Source of the DNA: Tubiluchus corallicola
Taxonomy: Eukaryota; Priapulida; Priapulimorpha; Priapulimorphida; Tubiluchidae
Length of the DNA stretch: 64,000 nucleotides
Direction of reading: 5' to 3'
Assembly (NCBI GenBank): GCA_030141605.1
Contig: JAQGDQ010000313.1
Location: 214,566 to 278,565 of the forward strand
The first letter of the stretch is position 1; every line of letters starts with the position of its first letter. Shown in pieces: positions 1 to 31,420 of this stretch. Under the pieces are notes generated by a model. That model saw only the letters and a program-made list of their open reading frames with translations, did no database searches and was not told the origin of the DNA. A program made the translations under genes and the position numbers.

Positions 1-828
1 TCGCCAGAACCTCTTCCCTTCACTCATTTGCCCATTTTCATCAAACCATTTAATAGATGTGCGACCTTTGCCACATGCCTGCTCACTACTGCCACCTAGA
101 CAGTCATCCGTTACTTCATCTTGAACATCATAATCACGAATCAAATCACCATTACAAGAATTAGTGTTGAGTGGTGCAAATGAAGCATGTGCAACCTCAT
201 CAGCATGATCACCTACTTTTTCGGAATAGTTGCGAAAAGAAAAAAGGTCACAGTAAGCAGGCACACCTCTTTTTAAAACTTTCTCATTTCTGCCATCATC
301 ATGGCCACAATCAACTTGGTCAGTGTCATGATTAATCTTTCTCTCAATCTTAAGAGCATAAGCATCAGAAGTTTTTGCTGCATCATAAAATCCATCTACA
401 GTACCGTGAACAGAATGAAGATCGTCGCCAATACTTTCACTATCAAACCATGTAGTCACTGCACCTATGTTGTTATCTACTAAATGATTGAATGCAAACC
501 AAGATGCAACCTTCTCATCAGCATCCGCAGCTTCTCTACTATTGTAACTAAAAACTTCGACAATGGTATTACCATTGGCAACAAATCTTTCTGGTTCAAC
601 ATTTCCACAAAAATTTGTTCTTTGCGAATCCTGCATCAGTTGTGGAGCATCAGATAGGAAATCTGGTGGCTTTGACGGCTGACAAACTGGCCAGTTTGGC
701 CCACCTGTTTCATCAGTCAGTAATGGACCATTTTGGACATGCAATGGCACTTTAAGCGGCGCACTTGACACATCACATACCTTCCTAGGAACACTATACA
801 ATGCATCAGTATTGTCCTTATTTAGCAT
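1..828 (-). CDS. Partial acidic protein, unknown function
   Basis: On the minus strand a frame stays open from an ATG at 828-826 to the window edge, about 276 codons, far longer than chance in this AT-rich DNA. The product is rich in Asp, Glu, Asn and Ser, begins MLNKDNTDALYSV, contains GGPNWPVCQPSKPPDF, and reads TSIKWFDENGQMSEGKRFWR at the edge. I do not recognise a domain. A strong acceptor (TATGCTTGCAG) lies 12 bases upstream of the ATG, but the sequence right after it has a stop in all three frames before or at the ATG region, so an exon using that acceptor must start translation at this ATG, giving a 5'-UTR intron. The alternative is that a weaker acceptor (AAATAAG, exon from 816, phase 0) makes this a tail exon of the same-strand myosin, whose exon 20 also ends in phase 0. 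Coding status is likely; gene identity is open. Confidence 0.6.
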   Translation of the reverse strand, partial: MLNKDNTDALYSVPRKVCDVSSAPLKVPLHVQNGPLLTDETGGPNWPVCQPSKPPDFLSDAPQLMQDSQRTNFCGNVEPERFVANGNTIVEVFSYNSREAADADEKVASWFAFNHLVDNNIGAVTTWFDSESIGDDLHSVHGTVDGFYDAAKTSDAYALKIERKINHDTDQVDCGHDDGRNEKVLKRGVPAYCDLFSFRNYSEKVGDHADEVAHASFAPLNTNSCNGDLIRDYDVQDEVTDDCLGGSSEQACGKGRTSIKWFDENGQMSEGKRFWR

Positions 829-2657
829 TGTATATAATCACTGCAAGCATATCACAATTCTTGCTTATTTAATCACCAAAGCTAAGGCAAAAGTAAAGCA
901 ACCAAGTAATATCAGACGAATGTGTTTCTCCTCTTGTTTAAATCTAGACATGAGAACACCTTTCGTTCCCATGACACTATGATAAAAAGCAGTCAACCTG
1001 AAGCAGTTTGCACAAGGTTAGTCGTGCAAACATAGTAAAATTTCAATGTTATGTCAACACCAAAACCGTTCTGTGCTTAATATTATCCCATACTCATTAA
1101 GATAATGTCAAGCAGGTATTAGAAAAGACACACAAGATTTGACCTTTACGTAGGTGCTAAAAATCTGTTTGAGCTCTTTACTGACAGGAATCTACAAAAC
1201 CAAGTTGAAGGAAAAGGCTTACGTTAGGCCACAGTTTTTTGCATCAACAACTTCATAGTACTTTCGATTTTGCAGCAAAACTAATTCCCATCCAAGTGCG
1301 CAAAGAATTCCATCCAGAACATGACACTGTTTCTGCAATACTACACTTATACCAATTTCATAATCGTTTTAAAGAAATCATTAAGTTAATTCGGCTGCTA
1401 TTCAGAAACGCACATTTCAATGTAACAGTAAGCCACTAGCAGTAGACTTAAGCACTCAACTCACTAATGCACTTCAGATTGAATAAACTGATTTTAACTA
1501 GATTTCGAAAATTGCTGTTTCGAAAGGTAAAACTCGGCTTTATTTAGATCATGGCGAAGGTCCATCTAGGCTAGGCTAACAGCCTCAGGCACTAAGCTAA
1601 ACTATCTGACACAATTTCCATACATTAGGTTAACATCCCAGTTTAAATGAAAGCAGATTAGATGAATTTTTTGGTAAAAAGGAGTATTCCAAATTAAATT
1701 AATGTTGCACAACCACCACAATCTCAAATGGACAACTTCAAGGACATGTGATGAACAAATGTAGCAAGAGTATGATACTGTCTCTTTGCTTCTCTACTTC
1801 ATATCGATTTTCAAATCAACTGACAATTTGAAAAACAATCCGATGAAAATTCACACCAAGAAACTCCACCCTTTTGCTTGTCAAATATAAAGAAGTTTCA
1901 TGCAACACATTGCTGCTTCACTTAACACCATTTGAAGTTGAGATGATGCAGGACCATTCAACTTTATACAACATCATGCAGGAATTAACAGCACACAATT
2001 CCTGCTGGGAATTTTTTTCATCCTAAAAACATTAGCATCTAATAGAATCTCATTAACAGTAAGACCAATCACCAAGCAACCACAGTCTACACACTAACAA
2101 TGCATCAGTTCATCTGCTAAGTGAAATTATGTATCTCAGTGTTTGCCAGCTCTCAACGCCTCATATTTCGAGGTCAACTCAGCCTACAGGTAAACACGTC
2201 AGAAAACTTTTACCTAAACCATTTATTAAAGGTGTGACGGTGATCTTGGAGTGGCCCAAGTGATGACAAGTGAACCAAGAGACATAAATATTAAGCATTC
2301 TCCTAGGGTGGCAAGAGTTAACAGCTTTCAAATTGGTGATGAGCATGCAATTGCTGTAACATATGCAGAATAGGGAAAAGGGGCAGCACAATTTCCAAAA
2401 ATGTTTGTCTTTTCAACTTTCAAGTCATTTAAAGGTGCCAAAGTGTCTTTTCAGTACAAGCACTAGAAGTGCTACAGTTGCTATAATTAAACACCTTCAT
2501 ATTTTGCTAATGTTAACAACAATTACAATTTAACTAGCCCCAGCATAAACAATTCCAGAAGAAATTTGGAAACCACAAAAAACATACACGTAAATGCACA
2601 AGGTGTAAGAAGTTCAAATCTGCATACACTGACAAAATTTACCATATTTCATACCAA

Positions 2658-2672
2658 CCCCCCCCCCCCCCC
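2658..2672. repeat. Poly-C run
   Basis: An uninterrupted run of 15 C on the plus strand, unusual in this AT-rich region; prone to length error in sequencing and assembly. Confidence 0.95.
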
Positions 2673-2708
2673 AATTTCTTTTTACAAGAATGCCAAACTC
2701 CCTTTTAC

Positions 2709-2805
2709 CCGATTTGTCTAGGAAATCTAATGAAGCACCAGGCGCACACTGAACCATTTCCTTACACATTATCTCAGCATCCAGATAATGGGCAAAGAAG
2801 AACTG
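2709..2805 (-). CDS. Candidate additional myosin exon
   Basis: On the minus strand an acceptor (TATTTACCCACAG) is followed by 97 bases open in phase 0 and a donor GG|GTAAAAG. The exon would encode QFFFAHYLDAEIMCKEMVQ and then CAPGASLDFLDKSG. Its phase-0 start fits the phase-0 end of myosin exon 20, and its GC content is higher than its surroundings. No homology is recognised, and its phase-1 end does not obviously join the ORF at 1-828, so this is only a candidate. Confidence 0.3.
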
Positions 2806-3592
2806 CTGTGGGTAAATAGGCCAATCAAACATAAAAACAAATCAGAGCAAACATCTCAGCAAGAAAAGTTAAACACTAGTTTTTTTAGCTTATTGACGTT
2901 ACTGAGCAATTTTCAAACTGCGAAACTGTGTGTTCATTTAGTTGTTTGTCAAGAATTCACACCACAATATAGCAAATCATATCGTGTTTCATTTATTATC
3001 CCCTCAGTTCCTTGTATCATCAAACTTTTATTCATTACATGGGTTTAGTGGTTCATCTTTGGAAAGTTGTTGGCACAGCAACATTTTTAAATTTATTCAT
3101 TCTAAAATTAAATTATTCTGGAATAAATACTGAAATTAAAAACGTTACCGTTTACTCAGTTTAAATATTGATAAACTCTAAGAAAACAAGTGCTTGCCTA
3201 CCGAATGTGCTTTTAACATATATCAACAGTTTTCTAGTTTACTTTCTTCAAAATACAATACCATGGAATTTAAAGCAGGCCTGTAATTTTAATGACTTCC
3301 TTGAATGCATAAGCTAGATTTTCATTTCCAAGCTATGGCCTTCGATATGAAAAGATTGGTAAATGAGTAGCTTGCACATTATTTGCATGATGAGGCGATG
3401 AACAATTTGCACTGCCTTTCCTATAACTGTGTGAAAATGAAAATTAACCCACACATTACATAAGAGCTTATGCATGTACTAAAAATTATCATCTACGCGT
3501 GATATTTTTAAATACCCTTATATAAACTACTGAAAATTAAAAACTAAAGCTTTGAGAAACTAACTGGCACAATGGACCATATCATAAATAAA

Positions 3593-3825
3593 TTTTACAG
3601 AGTTGCTTGAGTTAACTAAAGCAAAATTAGTGACTATTAACTGTGTCTATTTGGGGACAGTTAATAATGAAACGTGATGAATACTCAAAACTCATAAGAA
3701 AGCCCCTATTTTACAGAGTTGCTTGAGTTAACTAAAGCAAAATTAGTGACTATTAACTGTGTCTATTTGGGGACAGTTAATAATGAAAAGTGATGAATAC
3801 ACAAAACTCATAAGAAAGCCCCTAT
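3593..3825. repeat. 116-bp tandem duplication
   Basis: Two adjacent copies, 3593-3708 and 3709-3825, each starting TTTTACAGAGTTGCTTGAG and ending in GAAAGCCCCTAT. I count two base differences (a c/a in AAACGTGATG and a t/a in ATACTCAAA), so the duplication is recent. Confidence 0.95.
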
Positions 3826-5286
3826 AGTGATTCAACATAAGCCAATTTAGCGATTTGTTTTCTCAGAGTTGATTTATTCTACTTTCAGTTAGAACACTAT
3901 CATAGCTCATCGTATTTGCCAATTATTGCGGTGATAAATATACGTAGTAAACACGTGCTTGCGCAACAATAGCATAAACGAGCACCAGTGACTCAACAGC
4001 TAATACTTTATAAATAATGTAACAACTTATCACAAATATCAATTTTTCATCTGCACAAAATTTGCAGTAACGGTCTTGTGACAAATTACTAATTATGATA
4101 CTAGAGCTTGCTAAGTAGGTCAGTGTGGAAAATAAATGTTTAAAATAATACAGTTATAGAATCTCTGGTCAGTCTTTGGTTATTAATACACTGTACCATT
4201 GTCAACTGTTAGGGACCCCGGGCATAAACAGTGTTACATGATCTCCACAAAAATTATGAACACGCAATTTTACAAAGCCATAGACTTGAACAAGCACTCC
4301 AGTCAGGGATTACTCTTGCTACCACCAAATGAGCTCACCAATTTGATGTCTAGACGTGCAGTGTGATATTCCCACAGGCAGTACAACGTTTATTGCATGA
4401 CCAATTTCTTGGTTAGCATAAGCTCTCAAAACCAGTAAACCTGGTGAATAATATTGTGATGTGCCAAATGAGTGAAATGATGAAATGTACTGATTGATTA
4501 TAACTACTGATTAACAGTATTACAAAATGCACAGGATTTAATACATGGGTTTTTTGCACATGGGTAATTACATAGCAATATATGGGTAATTACATGTATT
4601 GTAATTACCTCAAACAATGACTTAAAGACTCAATAATAAAAGTTATACGCAAATCATTCAAAAGTAGTCTACATAATTTAGCCAAAATGTTGAATTAACA
4701 AAAATCAGATTTCCATCAATCTTGAAAATGTGAAGATCTGCTGTCACTTTTATAGTCATTTGCAAAAGTAAGACCACTTTCCAAGTATTGTTTTCTACAA
4801 GCTATGTTCCTAATTGAAATTTCTGACAGACCGTCTTTATTTATTCGCAGATTGTGAACTATACATCTGTATTAGGTTTCCGTGAACTGTTCAAATATAA
4901 AAAAATTCAGTTTTTTGTATAGTCTCTTTTTCTTTTGATGATATGTCTTGGCATGCTGTTGCTCAAATTGCAACAGTGACTTGTGGAGATTTCCTTGATG
5001 GCTGTTTTTCTGCAACCTTATCCATTATAATTTTCCAAAAATTATTTATGTTTCTTTATACATTTGCCAAGAAAATGCATTTTCATGAGAAACAACTAAG
5101 CGAGACAGACTTTAGGGCATGGAAATAACAGGTGAAGAGTTCAACATTACAGCAAGATAAGAGGCTCTAAGGGGGTTCCAAATTCAGACAAACAAAGCTG
5201 GCAATTCCTGTATTGGTCAAACTTACCATATATCAATAGCATTTTATTTTGTAAAAAAAACACAGTAACTAAGATTGAAAACTTAC

Positions 5287-23634
<18,348 letters not shown>

Positions 23635-26473
23635 TTTTATTTTCACACTGTTTGTGTACTTACATCGACTTAAATGGTTTAAGACGTGTTGATACTTTGA
23701 AGTCACATTTTGTTACATGAAAGTCTCGAAACCAATCAGTTTCATTGTGATAACAGAAATTGCGTATCCAAGTTCAACACCTTTCGGTTAGCGGAAATCG
23801 GTTGCTACGGTGTGTCACTTGCTTAGTTGCTTACACCTAAAATATAAAAAAATATAACAGAAATCTTATGATGACGTCAATGTTTATAAATTTTGGAATT
23901 TGTAGCCAACCTGATTCAATAAAATACTAATTCTAGATATTTTAATATTTCTTTTTCACCATTAGAGTAAATACAAAATTAAATTTTGCACCACATAATT
24001 GATCATTTTTAAGCCAAAAACTGCAGCAATGATTACAATTTTGTTAACCGGGCTCTGTCTTAATTTACAACGCGGTATAGTTAATTTCTTTAGTTTGTCA
24101 AAAGCAGAGCACGCCTTGCTCACGTGACAAAGTGAAGTAAGAAGAGACCCATACACAACAAACCGCTCCCAAAAACATCAAATTCCTCCCGCACATAATA
24201 ATATCCGCCCTCTCTCACTCACGCTAAAGGTTGAGACTATTAATCAAGAACTCTTGGCTCAGTGACAAGTAGGCCCTGCTACTTTCTTCTGTTAGCAGTA
24301 AGCTGGTTTTCTGGCACTTCCTAGTCACGAAGGAATGTGCCATGTAGTGAGCATTTATTTTCAACAATGGCATCACAATCTACCTTCAGGGGCAATCCCT
24401 CGGCCATCATACCTACCTTCTAATGTTTGAAGCAGCACCTGCACAATATGGTGCAATAGAAAATTTACGCAAACGAATAAAGCGTATGTATAAGTGAATA
24501 AAATCTGTCTTTTAAATGTACGTCTGAAAAGAAATTAGAATAAATATTAAGGGATTATTACTGCTACAAAATTGTTCTCAATTAATATTAGGCGTAGGCC
24601 TATTCTTAAACACACATGATGAGTTCTTTCATACAAGTAATCTAAAAGTAATTCATAAATATGACTTCACAATCTCATGGCCTTTAAAACACTGAAACAG
24701 ACTCAAAATTTACTATAAATCACTTTGCTCATTTCAAATAGTTATATGAATGAGGTCCCATTTAAAGACAATTAGACCAAGCCAAAAATATGCTCGAAGG
24801 TCATTTAATTTATTAAAATCAAATAACAAAATATTGAAAAGGTATTTAAAACCCACAACGAAACAATTAAATTATTTATGACAATAATGCGGACGGTAAA
24901 ACATGAATCACTTAAGAAGGTCATCCAAGAAGAAACAAAAACAATCAAAGAGCAAGACATGTAGCAATTTATCTACACAAGTAATAATTCACATTCACAA
25001 GGATTTAACCTAGAGATTATCAGCCATGGTCTAATAATCAATAATAAAATTTATTGTCATTATTGTGATAGTTTTCTATGCAGCAGTTCACATGCCTTGT
25101 TGGCATCTTCATGGACAAAACATGTAAAGTTAAGTTATTCATGTTGAAATCGTACAAACATTACAATAAAAAAATAACTAAAATAGCAAATAAATTACAA
25201 TGGTCGCCAAGACCGCTGCCCCTGTAAAATGGTCGTATTAGTTCGAAGAGAATAACTAAGTGGTCATTATTTGCTTAGAGAACGAAGTTAAGCAAAGCTG
25301 CATAGTTAGTGAAATGATAGGTGAAAATCAAGAAAATTGGTTTTAGGTCTTTTTTACAATGTTCTGACTGGTTTCCCGTTGAGGAAAGATGTATAGCAAT
25401 TAGAACGTCATACGACATTATTCTTGATAGTGATTAATCAAATGCAAGAAAAATAATAGCGGTCACCGTCAAAACAATTCTGTCACATTAGCGTGTCAAG
25501 AAAAAAATTTTACAATGTCAATTAAACAAGTCAGTTTACTACAAACGTCGGCTAACTCTGTTTAAAACAATTTGACACTTAAGTCAACCGATTTTGTATA
25601 TTTAAAATATAACTAAATTTGCACATCATGCTATTACAAAAGAAGTCAAGCTGACAACAGTTTTACCTTCTATCAAATAAACTGACAAAAAGAATTTTGG
25701 AAAACAACACTCGGAAGGATAAGCTGAAATTAAAATGCATGAAAAAATTCAGAAGCTGAGAACGAAATCCCACGATTATTTTAAAACTCTAACTGACGTG
25801 TTTAGGTCAAAAAAGTGTAAATCTGTTTACTGTTAAAGCTCAACTTCTAGCAAGCTACTACTAGTAGGTAGTAACATACTAACCTAGTGTCCTCTCTTTC
25901 ACGTTTCACAAAAAAGCCTATAATTTTACATCGCATTAACCAAAAAGCTGAAAATAAAAGTAAAAGGCTCTCACCTTTACCATAAGCTGTAATTTCGTCG
26001 AAACTCATTATGTATAGAAAAGTGGGCTGTCAACCACTGAGGTTTTCAGAAATAATGATTTGAGAAACGTGCACACTATATGAACTGGTAGGAGGCAAAA
26101 CGCTCAAAACTAACACACCTAAATCAATTCAAGGTATTATGGCTATGGCGATCTAAAGAAAGATGGAAAAGTTTTCAAGACAGGCAAACAGGTTACCAAT
26201 TCTGATCGCCTGAAACGAGATTGATGAATCAGTAATGTAAGGGGATGATATGCCCAAACGGGGCAGTGATATGTCCATGCAGATGGCCGTATTAGTATAC
26301 GTCAAATGTCTCTTGTGTCTGTCTATAAATCAAAATGAAAAATGACTTTGGTGGAAAAAATTAATTATCGGCTCAATTCATGCAAAACGGTTCGAACTAT
26401 GCCTCAATACTAAAATAATGGAATTTTATACACCAGTCCAACTTGCTGAAGATATTTCACGAAGCTTGCACAA

Positions 26474-26660
26474 CGTTTACACCTTTATTCAGTACTTTTT
26501 TACTCATTTGATCGGCAGTGAGTCAATCAGTCAGTAACCAATGAATCAATTAAAGTCAAACAGTCACTCAGTCGTCAGTATTTCATACATTAAAATTTAA
26601 AACCTGGACTACATATAAAATAATCATAAAGCAATAATAAAGTTATTATAACCTCCAACT
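26474..26660 (+). repeat. Dispersed duplication, copy 1
   Basis: Shares the order GTTTAC, TTCAGTACTTTTTTACTCA, GGCAGTGAGTCAATCAGTC, AATCAATTAAAGTCA, CAGTCACTCAGTC, TTTCA.ACATTAA, TTTAAAA with copy 2 about 990 bases to the right, with substitutions and short indels throughout. Confidence 0.8.
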
Positions 26661-27465
26661 GCACATTCGGCTACTCTAATCTATTGACGATCTTGCTGCG
26701 TAACTTTGGGGAACTGGTCAATTCGTATAGAAAACTATCGCATTTCCACACGTCGGGCATTCCCAAAAAAATTAGAAACAAGCTTACTAAAAAAATACAA
26801 TTTTAAAAGTGATTCCGAAAGAATGGTTTGACCAATTTACCAGATTTGATGTAACCAGATCGCAACCAGATTACAACGTGTGTTAGGCAGAGAAACTCAA
26901 GATGCCCAACGATTTCCCGGGGTTTTCGCCCTCCCAACCAAACTCCGTTCAAACAGATACACCTCAACTCCAACCAAATGTATGGAAGCACTCTATAAAA
27001 TCAATAATGATTAAACATTATTGATTCTGTGGTTTTGTTTTCATGAAGCGTCCATTCTATTCTCAATGATGATCTACTCAATTAACGGCTAGCCAGTGAC
27101 TGAAACCCGGTAATGAAACAAGGCAGTTATTCAAAGCAGACAGACTAATACTTCCGCGAATTGTGGCGAGAAAGCTGAAAGACAATACCTTCATGAATGT
27201 CTACGTGTAATACAGCAGTCAATCAGCAAATATCAACAACTGTCTGTCATGCACGATTGTTTTGTTCCGGTAGATACTAGATAGTAATCAGCAGAAGTTG
27301 TGTCAGGCACTGATCTGACTGTAATAGTCTACTGAAAGAATAAGCGATCACGGGCCCAGTGCCTAAGTAATTAAGTGCAAGTTTTTAAATTTGTCAAGAC
27401 ATCATGACTGGAACACCGCTGAAATGAGAAACTCAATGAACTAACTCTAAGCGTGCCGTTCACAT

Positions 27466-27660
27466 GCACAGCGTTTACTCTTTTGTTCAGTACTTTTTAC
27501 TCACTTAGATAGGCAGTAAGTCAATCAGTCGGTAACTAATAAATCAATTAAAGTCAGTCAATCAAACAGTCACTCAGTCATCACTATTTCACACATTAAT
27601 ATTTAAAATCTGATCTACGTATACAGTAACAATAAAATTATTTTAACCACTATAATGACA
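27466..27660 (+). repeat. Dispersed duplication, copy 2
   Basis: Diverged direct copy of the segment at 26474; it contains an extra GTCAGTCAATCAAAC step. Both copies are rich in the word CAGTCA/CAATCAGTC. Confidence 0.8.
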
Positions 27661-28659
27661 TGTCCACATACCTTTTTAAAAATACTATTTGTATCTGCAG
27701 GAGCCAGTAAGCCTGCGTCAGAATCTAGTATTCAATGAAACAAAAAAAGCAGCGTCTATCACAGCACCGACAATATATGCATATGAATTACAGGCAATCT
27801 TAGACAGACCTAAAGTGTCGGTAGGCCTCAAGATCAAGCTGAGGATCAAGCGGTCACACTAACACTGATCGAGATGAAGTCCACAAATTTTGAAATCTAC
27901 GTATTCTATGAAGATTAAATCGTCTTCGCACCTGTCACGAGACTCATGACATAGCGCATTAAATAACAGCAGGAATCATCTGAACTATACTCATACATCT
28001 GAACTATACTATAGTACATGCATATTGTATTATGCTAAATTTAGTGTAACGATAAATTATTTATTGAGGGGAATTTGATAATGAAGAATGACGTCAGTAG
28101 TACTGGCGAGAAAACTGAATGTGTTTTACTGTTCTGGAAGCCTCAGTGGAAGCTTTAGAATTTAGATAAATTTAATATATAACTGAAACGTTCTACTGCC
28201 TGCAGCGCAAAATATGTTCAATTATAAATTTAAAGTAATTTTGTTACCATTTCTGAGAAACTTTGACAATTTCTGTTAAACTGTAGCTATATAGGAAGTT
28301 CATACAAATGTTAGTTTTAGCATTCGTACCCCTAATTGAACTTTACCAACACCATCGGTCTGCACTAATTCATCTGCTAACCTTCTTCCACGCACTTAAC
28401 GCATGTGAAAACTATTACGCATTAGCAATTTGCTTAATTTACACATCTTATATAAACCAGAATACATGCTTTATAAATTGACATGCAAGGTGCCTCGGAC
28501 GATGTAGACCTGCTTGATAAATAGGAATGATTTTACATCTGTAAGATTACTTCTGAATTCTGACATCACATAAAGATGTATACCTAAATATTTAAAATGA
28601 TGGTAATACAACCAGCTACAATATGCAGTCATTCCTCGGTGTCTTACTTTTACTTTCAG

Positions 28660-28894
28660 TACAATTCCACTACCCAACTGGTTCCACAAGAAGTACAACG
28701 AACCCGATATCACAGCTCGCAATACAAGCAATGTCTGTACAACTAAACTGTTTAAGGAAGAACCAAACGGTTCAAACACGAACTGGAAAACAAACCGACA
28801 CTTTGTTGAGGAGCAACCACAAATGAAGTTTAAAGACAGCAAGATAATGACTTTGAGCAATTACTGGCTCTCAAGAAGTCTACTACTTATTTAA
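28660..28894 (+). CDS. Candidate 3'-terminal exon, unknown gene
   Basis: A strong acceptor, TTACTTTTACTTTCAG ending at 28659, is followed by 77 sense codons (in phase, TACA...) to a TAA at 28892. The product contains TIPLPNWFHKKYNEPDITAR, NTSNVCTTKLFKEEPNGSN and NYWLSRSLLLI. Local GC is above the surroundings and the composition is hydrophilic and protein-like, while the opposite strand gives a hydrophobic antisense frame. No start codon exon or homologue was recognised, so this is a guess about an exon. Confidence 0.35.
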
Positions 28895-31420
28895 CATGCA
28901 TTGTTTTTAACACCAGGCGGTTGCGTACACACCTTACTTGACTTCCGATCTGTAATAATAATTATTGCAGTGATCAATCGATATTGTCCAACCTGCTGTA
29001 CAATAACAGAGACGAAAACTGGTTTTCAAAAGTATTTTAATTATTTATGCCGTCAGCCCAAAAAGCCTTGAAAACAGCGAATGCGTTAAATGCTTACCAT
29101 ATTGACGGTGTTCAAGGCCTTCTAAACAATTACGAACGTTAGTTGCAATCAAACAACAGTTTTACATGATCGAGTGATTATAACATAAAAACAAAACATA
29201 CATGTTAATGACAAATTGAAATTTTAGTTTCATATTCTACTTATAACGCGTCTACATCTAGAATAGCTTTTACACAGCTGCACAACAAGCAAGTGTATTC
29301 AGACAACTCGAATAAAATGCAGTCAAAGCGGACGCCGAATTATAATATAACATAACGTAATTCTAAATTAAGTTGAGGTGAACAAAAGATAATTATGCGA
29401 TCCAATGACTCAGTCGGAACTCATAATTACTGACAAATTTCAAAACATATATGTGTTCGGTATTCCATCTGTTGACGTGCCTTAATTATTGTTATGTGAT
29501 ATATTGTTATAAAAAAAAAGATTTCTCGAGTAAATTATATGTTACCAACAGATAACTGTAACTAACTACTGCGTAAAATTTTTTTAGAAGCATGTTGTTC
29601 TTAACTTTGAGAAAATCGCGCAAGCATTTGGTTCACTACGTCGAACAGCTTCAACAAGATCATAAACATAACAATACATTATACGATAAGCAAAATATTA
29701 AGTTTTATTTATTTCACTGCACTTGCCATTACTTACGTTTTATTTTCTTCACACTAACAAAAAACTAGTTCTCTTGAGTATCCATCCATTTCGATATAAA
29801 TATTACACTATTAATCAAGCTGCTATCAGACACTCGCACGATTACTGAGTTGATAACATTAACTGATTAAAATAAAGCAGCTTTTTACGACGAACACCAC
29901 ACCTTGTGACACCAAAGAGAATAATGATGAGTTCAAGATTCACTGAAGAGTCAAGCAGCAAATGCCCAACACACCTGTAAGCAGATACAGTAGCAGCAGC
30001 GATGAGTATTTTTAATTTTCATCCACGCACCAGTGATCACAAAAGCTTTGCATTCCAGCGGCTGAGTGGCAAGACAGCCTGTTCTGCCGCTGGTGAACCC
30101 TCATTTGTACGCTAGAAGAGGTGATGAACCTCGCCTGTATCTGCACAAAATAGAGCGGATCCATAATTACCTCATTATGAAAAATGCACATGTCAGAGTA
30201 TCAGTTAGTTACCACAATGAAAAGTCGTTCAACAGTCATCTTGTCGACTTAATTTCAGTTAGTATTGTACTCTGGAAATTACTTCGGTGAAAATTAAAGT
30301 CCTATTATAGCACTATTAATTATAGTAATATTAATTTACACGATAATATTGATCTTGTTAATCGTTCATAATTTCATATGAATAGCCGCTGCTTTGTTTT
30401 GCTTGTTGTCAATATTGGGAAGGAGGTTTCCACAAATCATCTCCTTCGAAACACCGTACAGTGGAACTCTCAACAGACACAGAGTACTATAGTGCCTAAT
30501 CGATCAGTTATGACTTCTACAATCGTACTAGTAAGGAGCCTAATTAAAATATGATAGCAAGAATACGATGGTTTGTACGAAACACCAGGCATATCTGTTC
30601 AGCTGAGAACGGAGGTCGACCATTTTTCGCGTTGTGTAGCCCTAAATGACAAACAAGTGATCAGTCATTAAATATGTTAAAAGGACTAAAAAAGCCAGGC
30701 GTTTCTTGGTCTCATTTTTAAAAAAATAAACAGGTAAATGACCATTTAAATCGATAAGCTAAAGTATTTCAAGTATTTAGATATTTGAGGCTTTCGGCTC
30801 AATCTCAGCTAATTGCATAGATTTTCCCGTGGCTGCGTTGCTTTTCGTGTAATAGACCCTACTTGTTTTATTTGAGAACTGGAAATCGTAGGCAAATTTT
30901 TCAAATTCATGCAAAGGCAGACACGTAACTGGGATTTCAAATGATTCATGACAGTATGCGATGTCACACTAATCAAAGGCTGTACGACAAAAATCCTTGA
31001 AAATAATCTACTGTCAGTAGGTAATGGCGTCCTTATAACTTTAAAGTAATATAAATCTCGAACAACTACCTGCTTAAATCTCATAAAAATTAGAGGTGCC
31101 TTGTGTCGGTCACTTTTGTGACATTTCTGCGCAATTTCTGCTAACTAGCAGCTGGGCCACCAAGAAGATAGCCTTATTTATATTACAGTGTTCAACGTTT
31201 TGGCTACAACTGAGCAGTTTTGTAATATTCTTAAACGTAAAGCCCAAGAATAACGATACTATTTCCTTTGGTAAGTCAGTAATCCCTTTAAACTGTTATG
31301 TACTATATATAAGTTTTAATTCTAATGTGCTCCAAATACTTGGGGAAACTCATATATGTTGAGTTTTCTTGTAAACAACATTTGGTAATGCACGGCAGCT
31401 TCTATTTTCCCAGAACGACA

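Larger units (their letters stand above)
829..5286. other. Non-coding stretch left of the myosin
   Basis: About 4.5 kb of AT-rich sequence between the acidic ORF and the last clear myosin exon. It holds one candidate exon (2709-2805), a C15 run, a 116-bp tandem duplication and no other ORF I can support. It is either a large myosin intron or the spacer between two minus-strand genes. Confidence 0.5.

Noticed and set aside
28623-28826. 67-aa plus-strand frame that looks like a secreted peptide
   Set aside because: Its signal-peptide-like start is the polypyrimidine tract of an acceptor, and another frame reads better after it.
28471-28860. 129-codon minus-strand frame with hydrophobic segments
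   Set aside because: Antisense of the more protein-like plus-strand frame; no splice or start support.
30020-30160. GC-richer patch with an acceptor-like GTGCAG on the minus strand and about 43 open codons
   Set aside because: Short, no donor partner or homology; could be chance.
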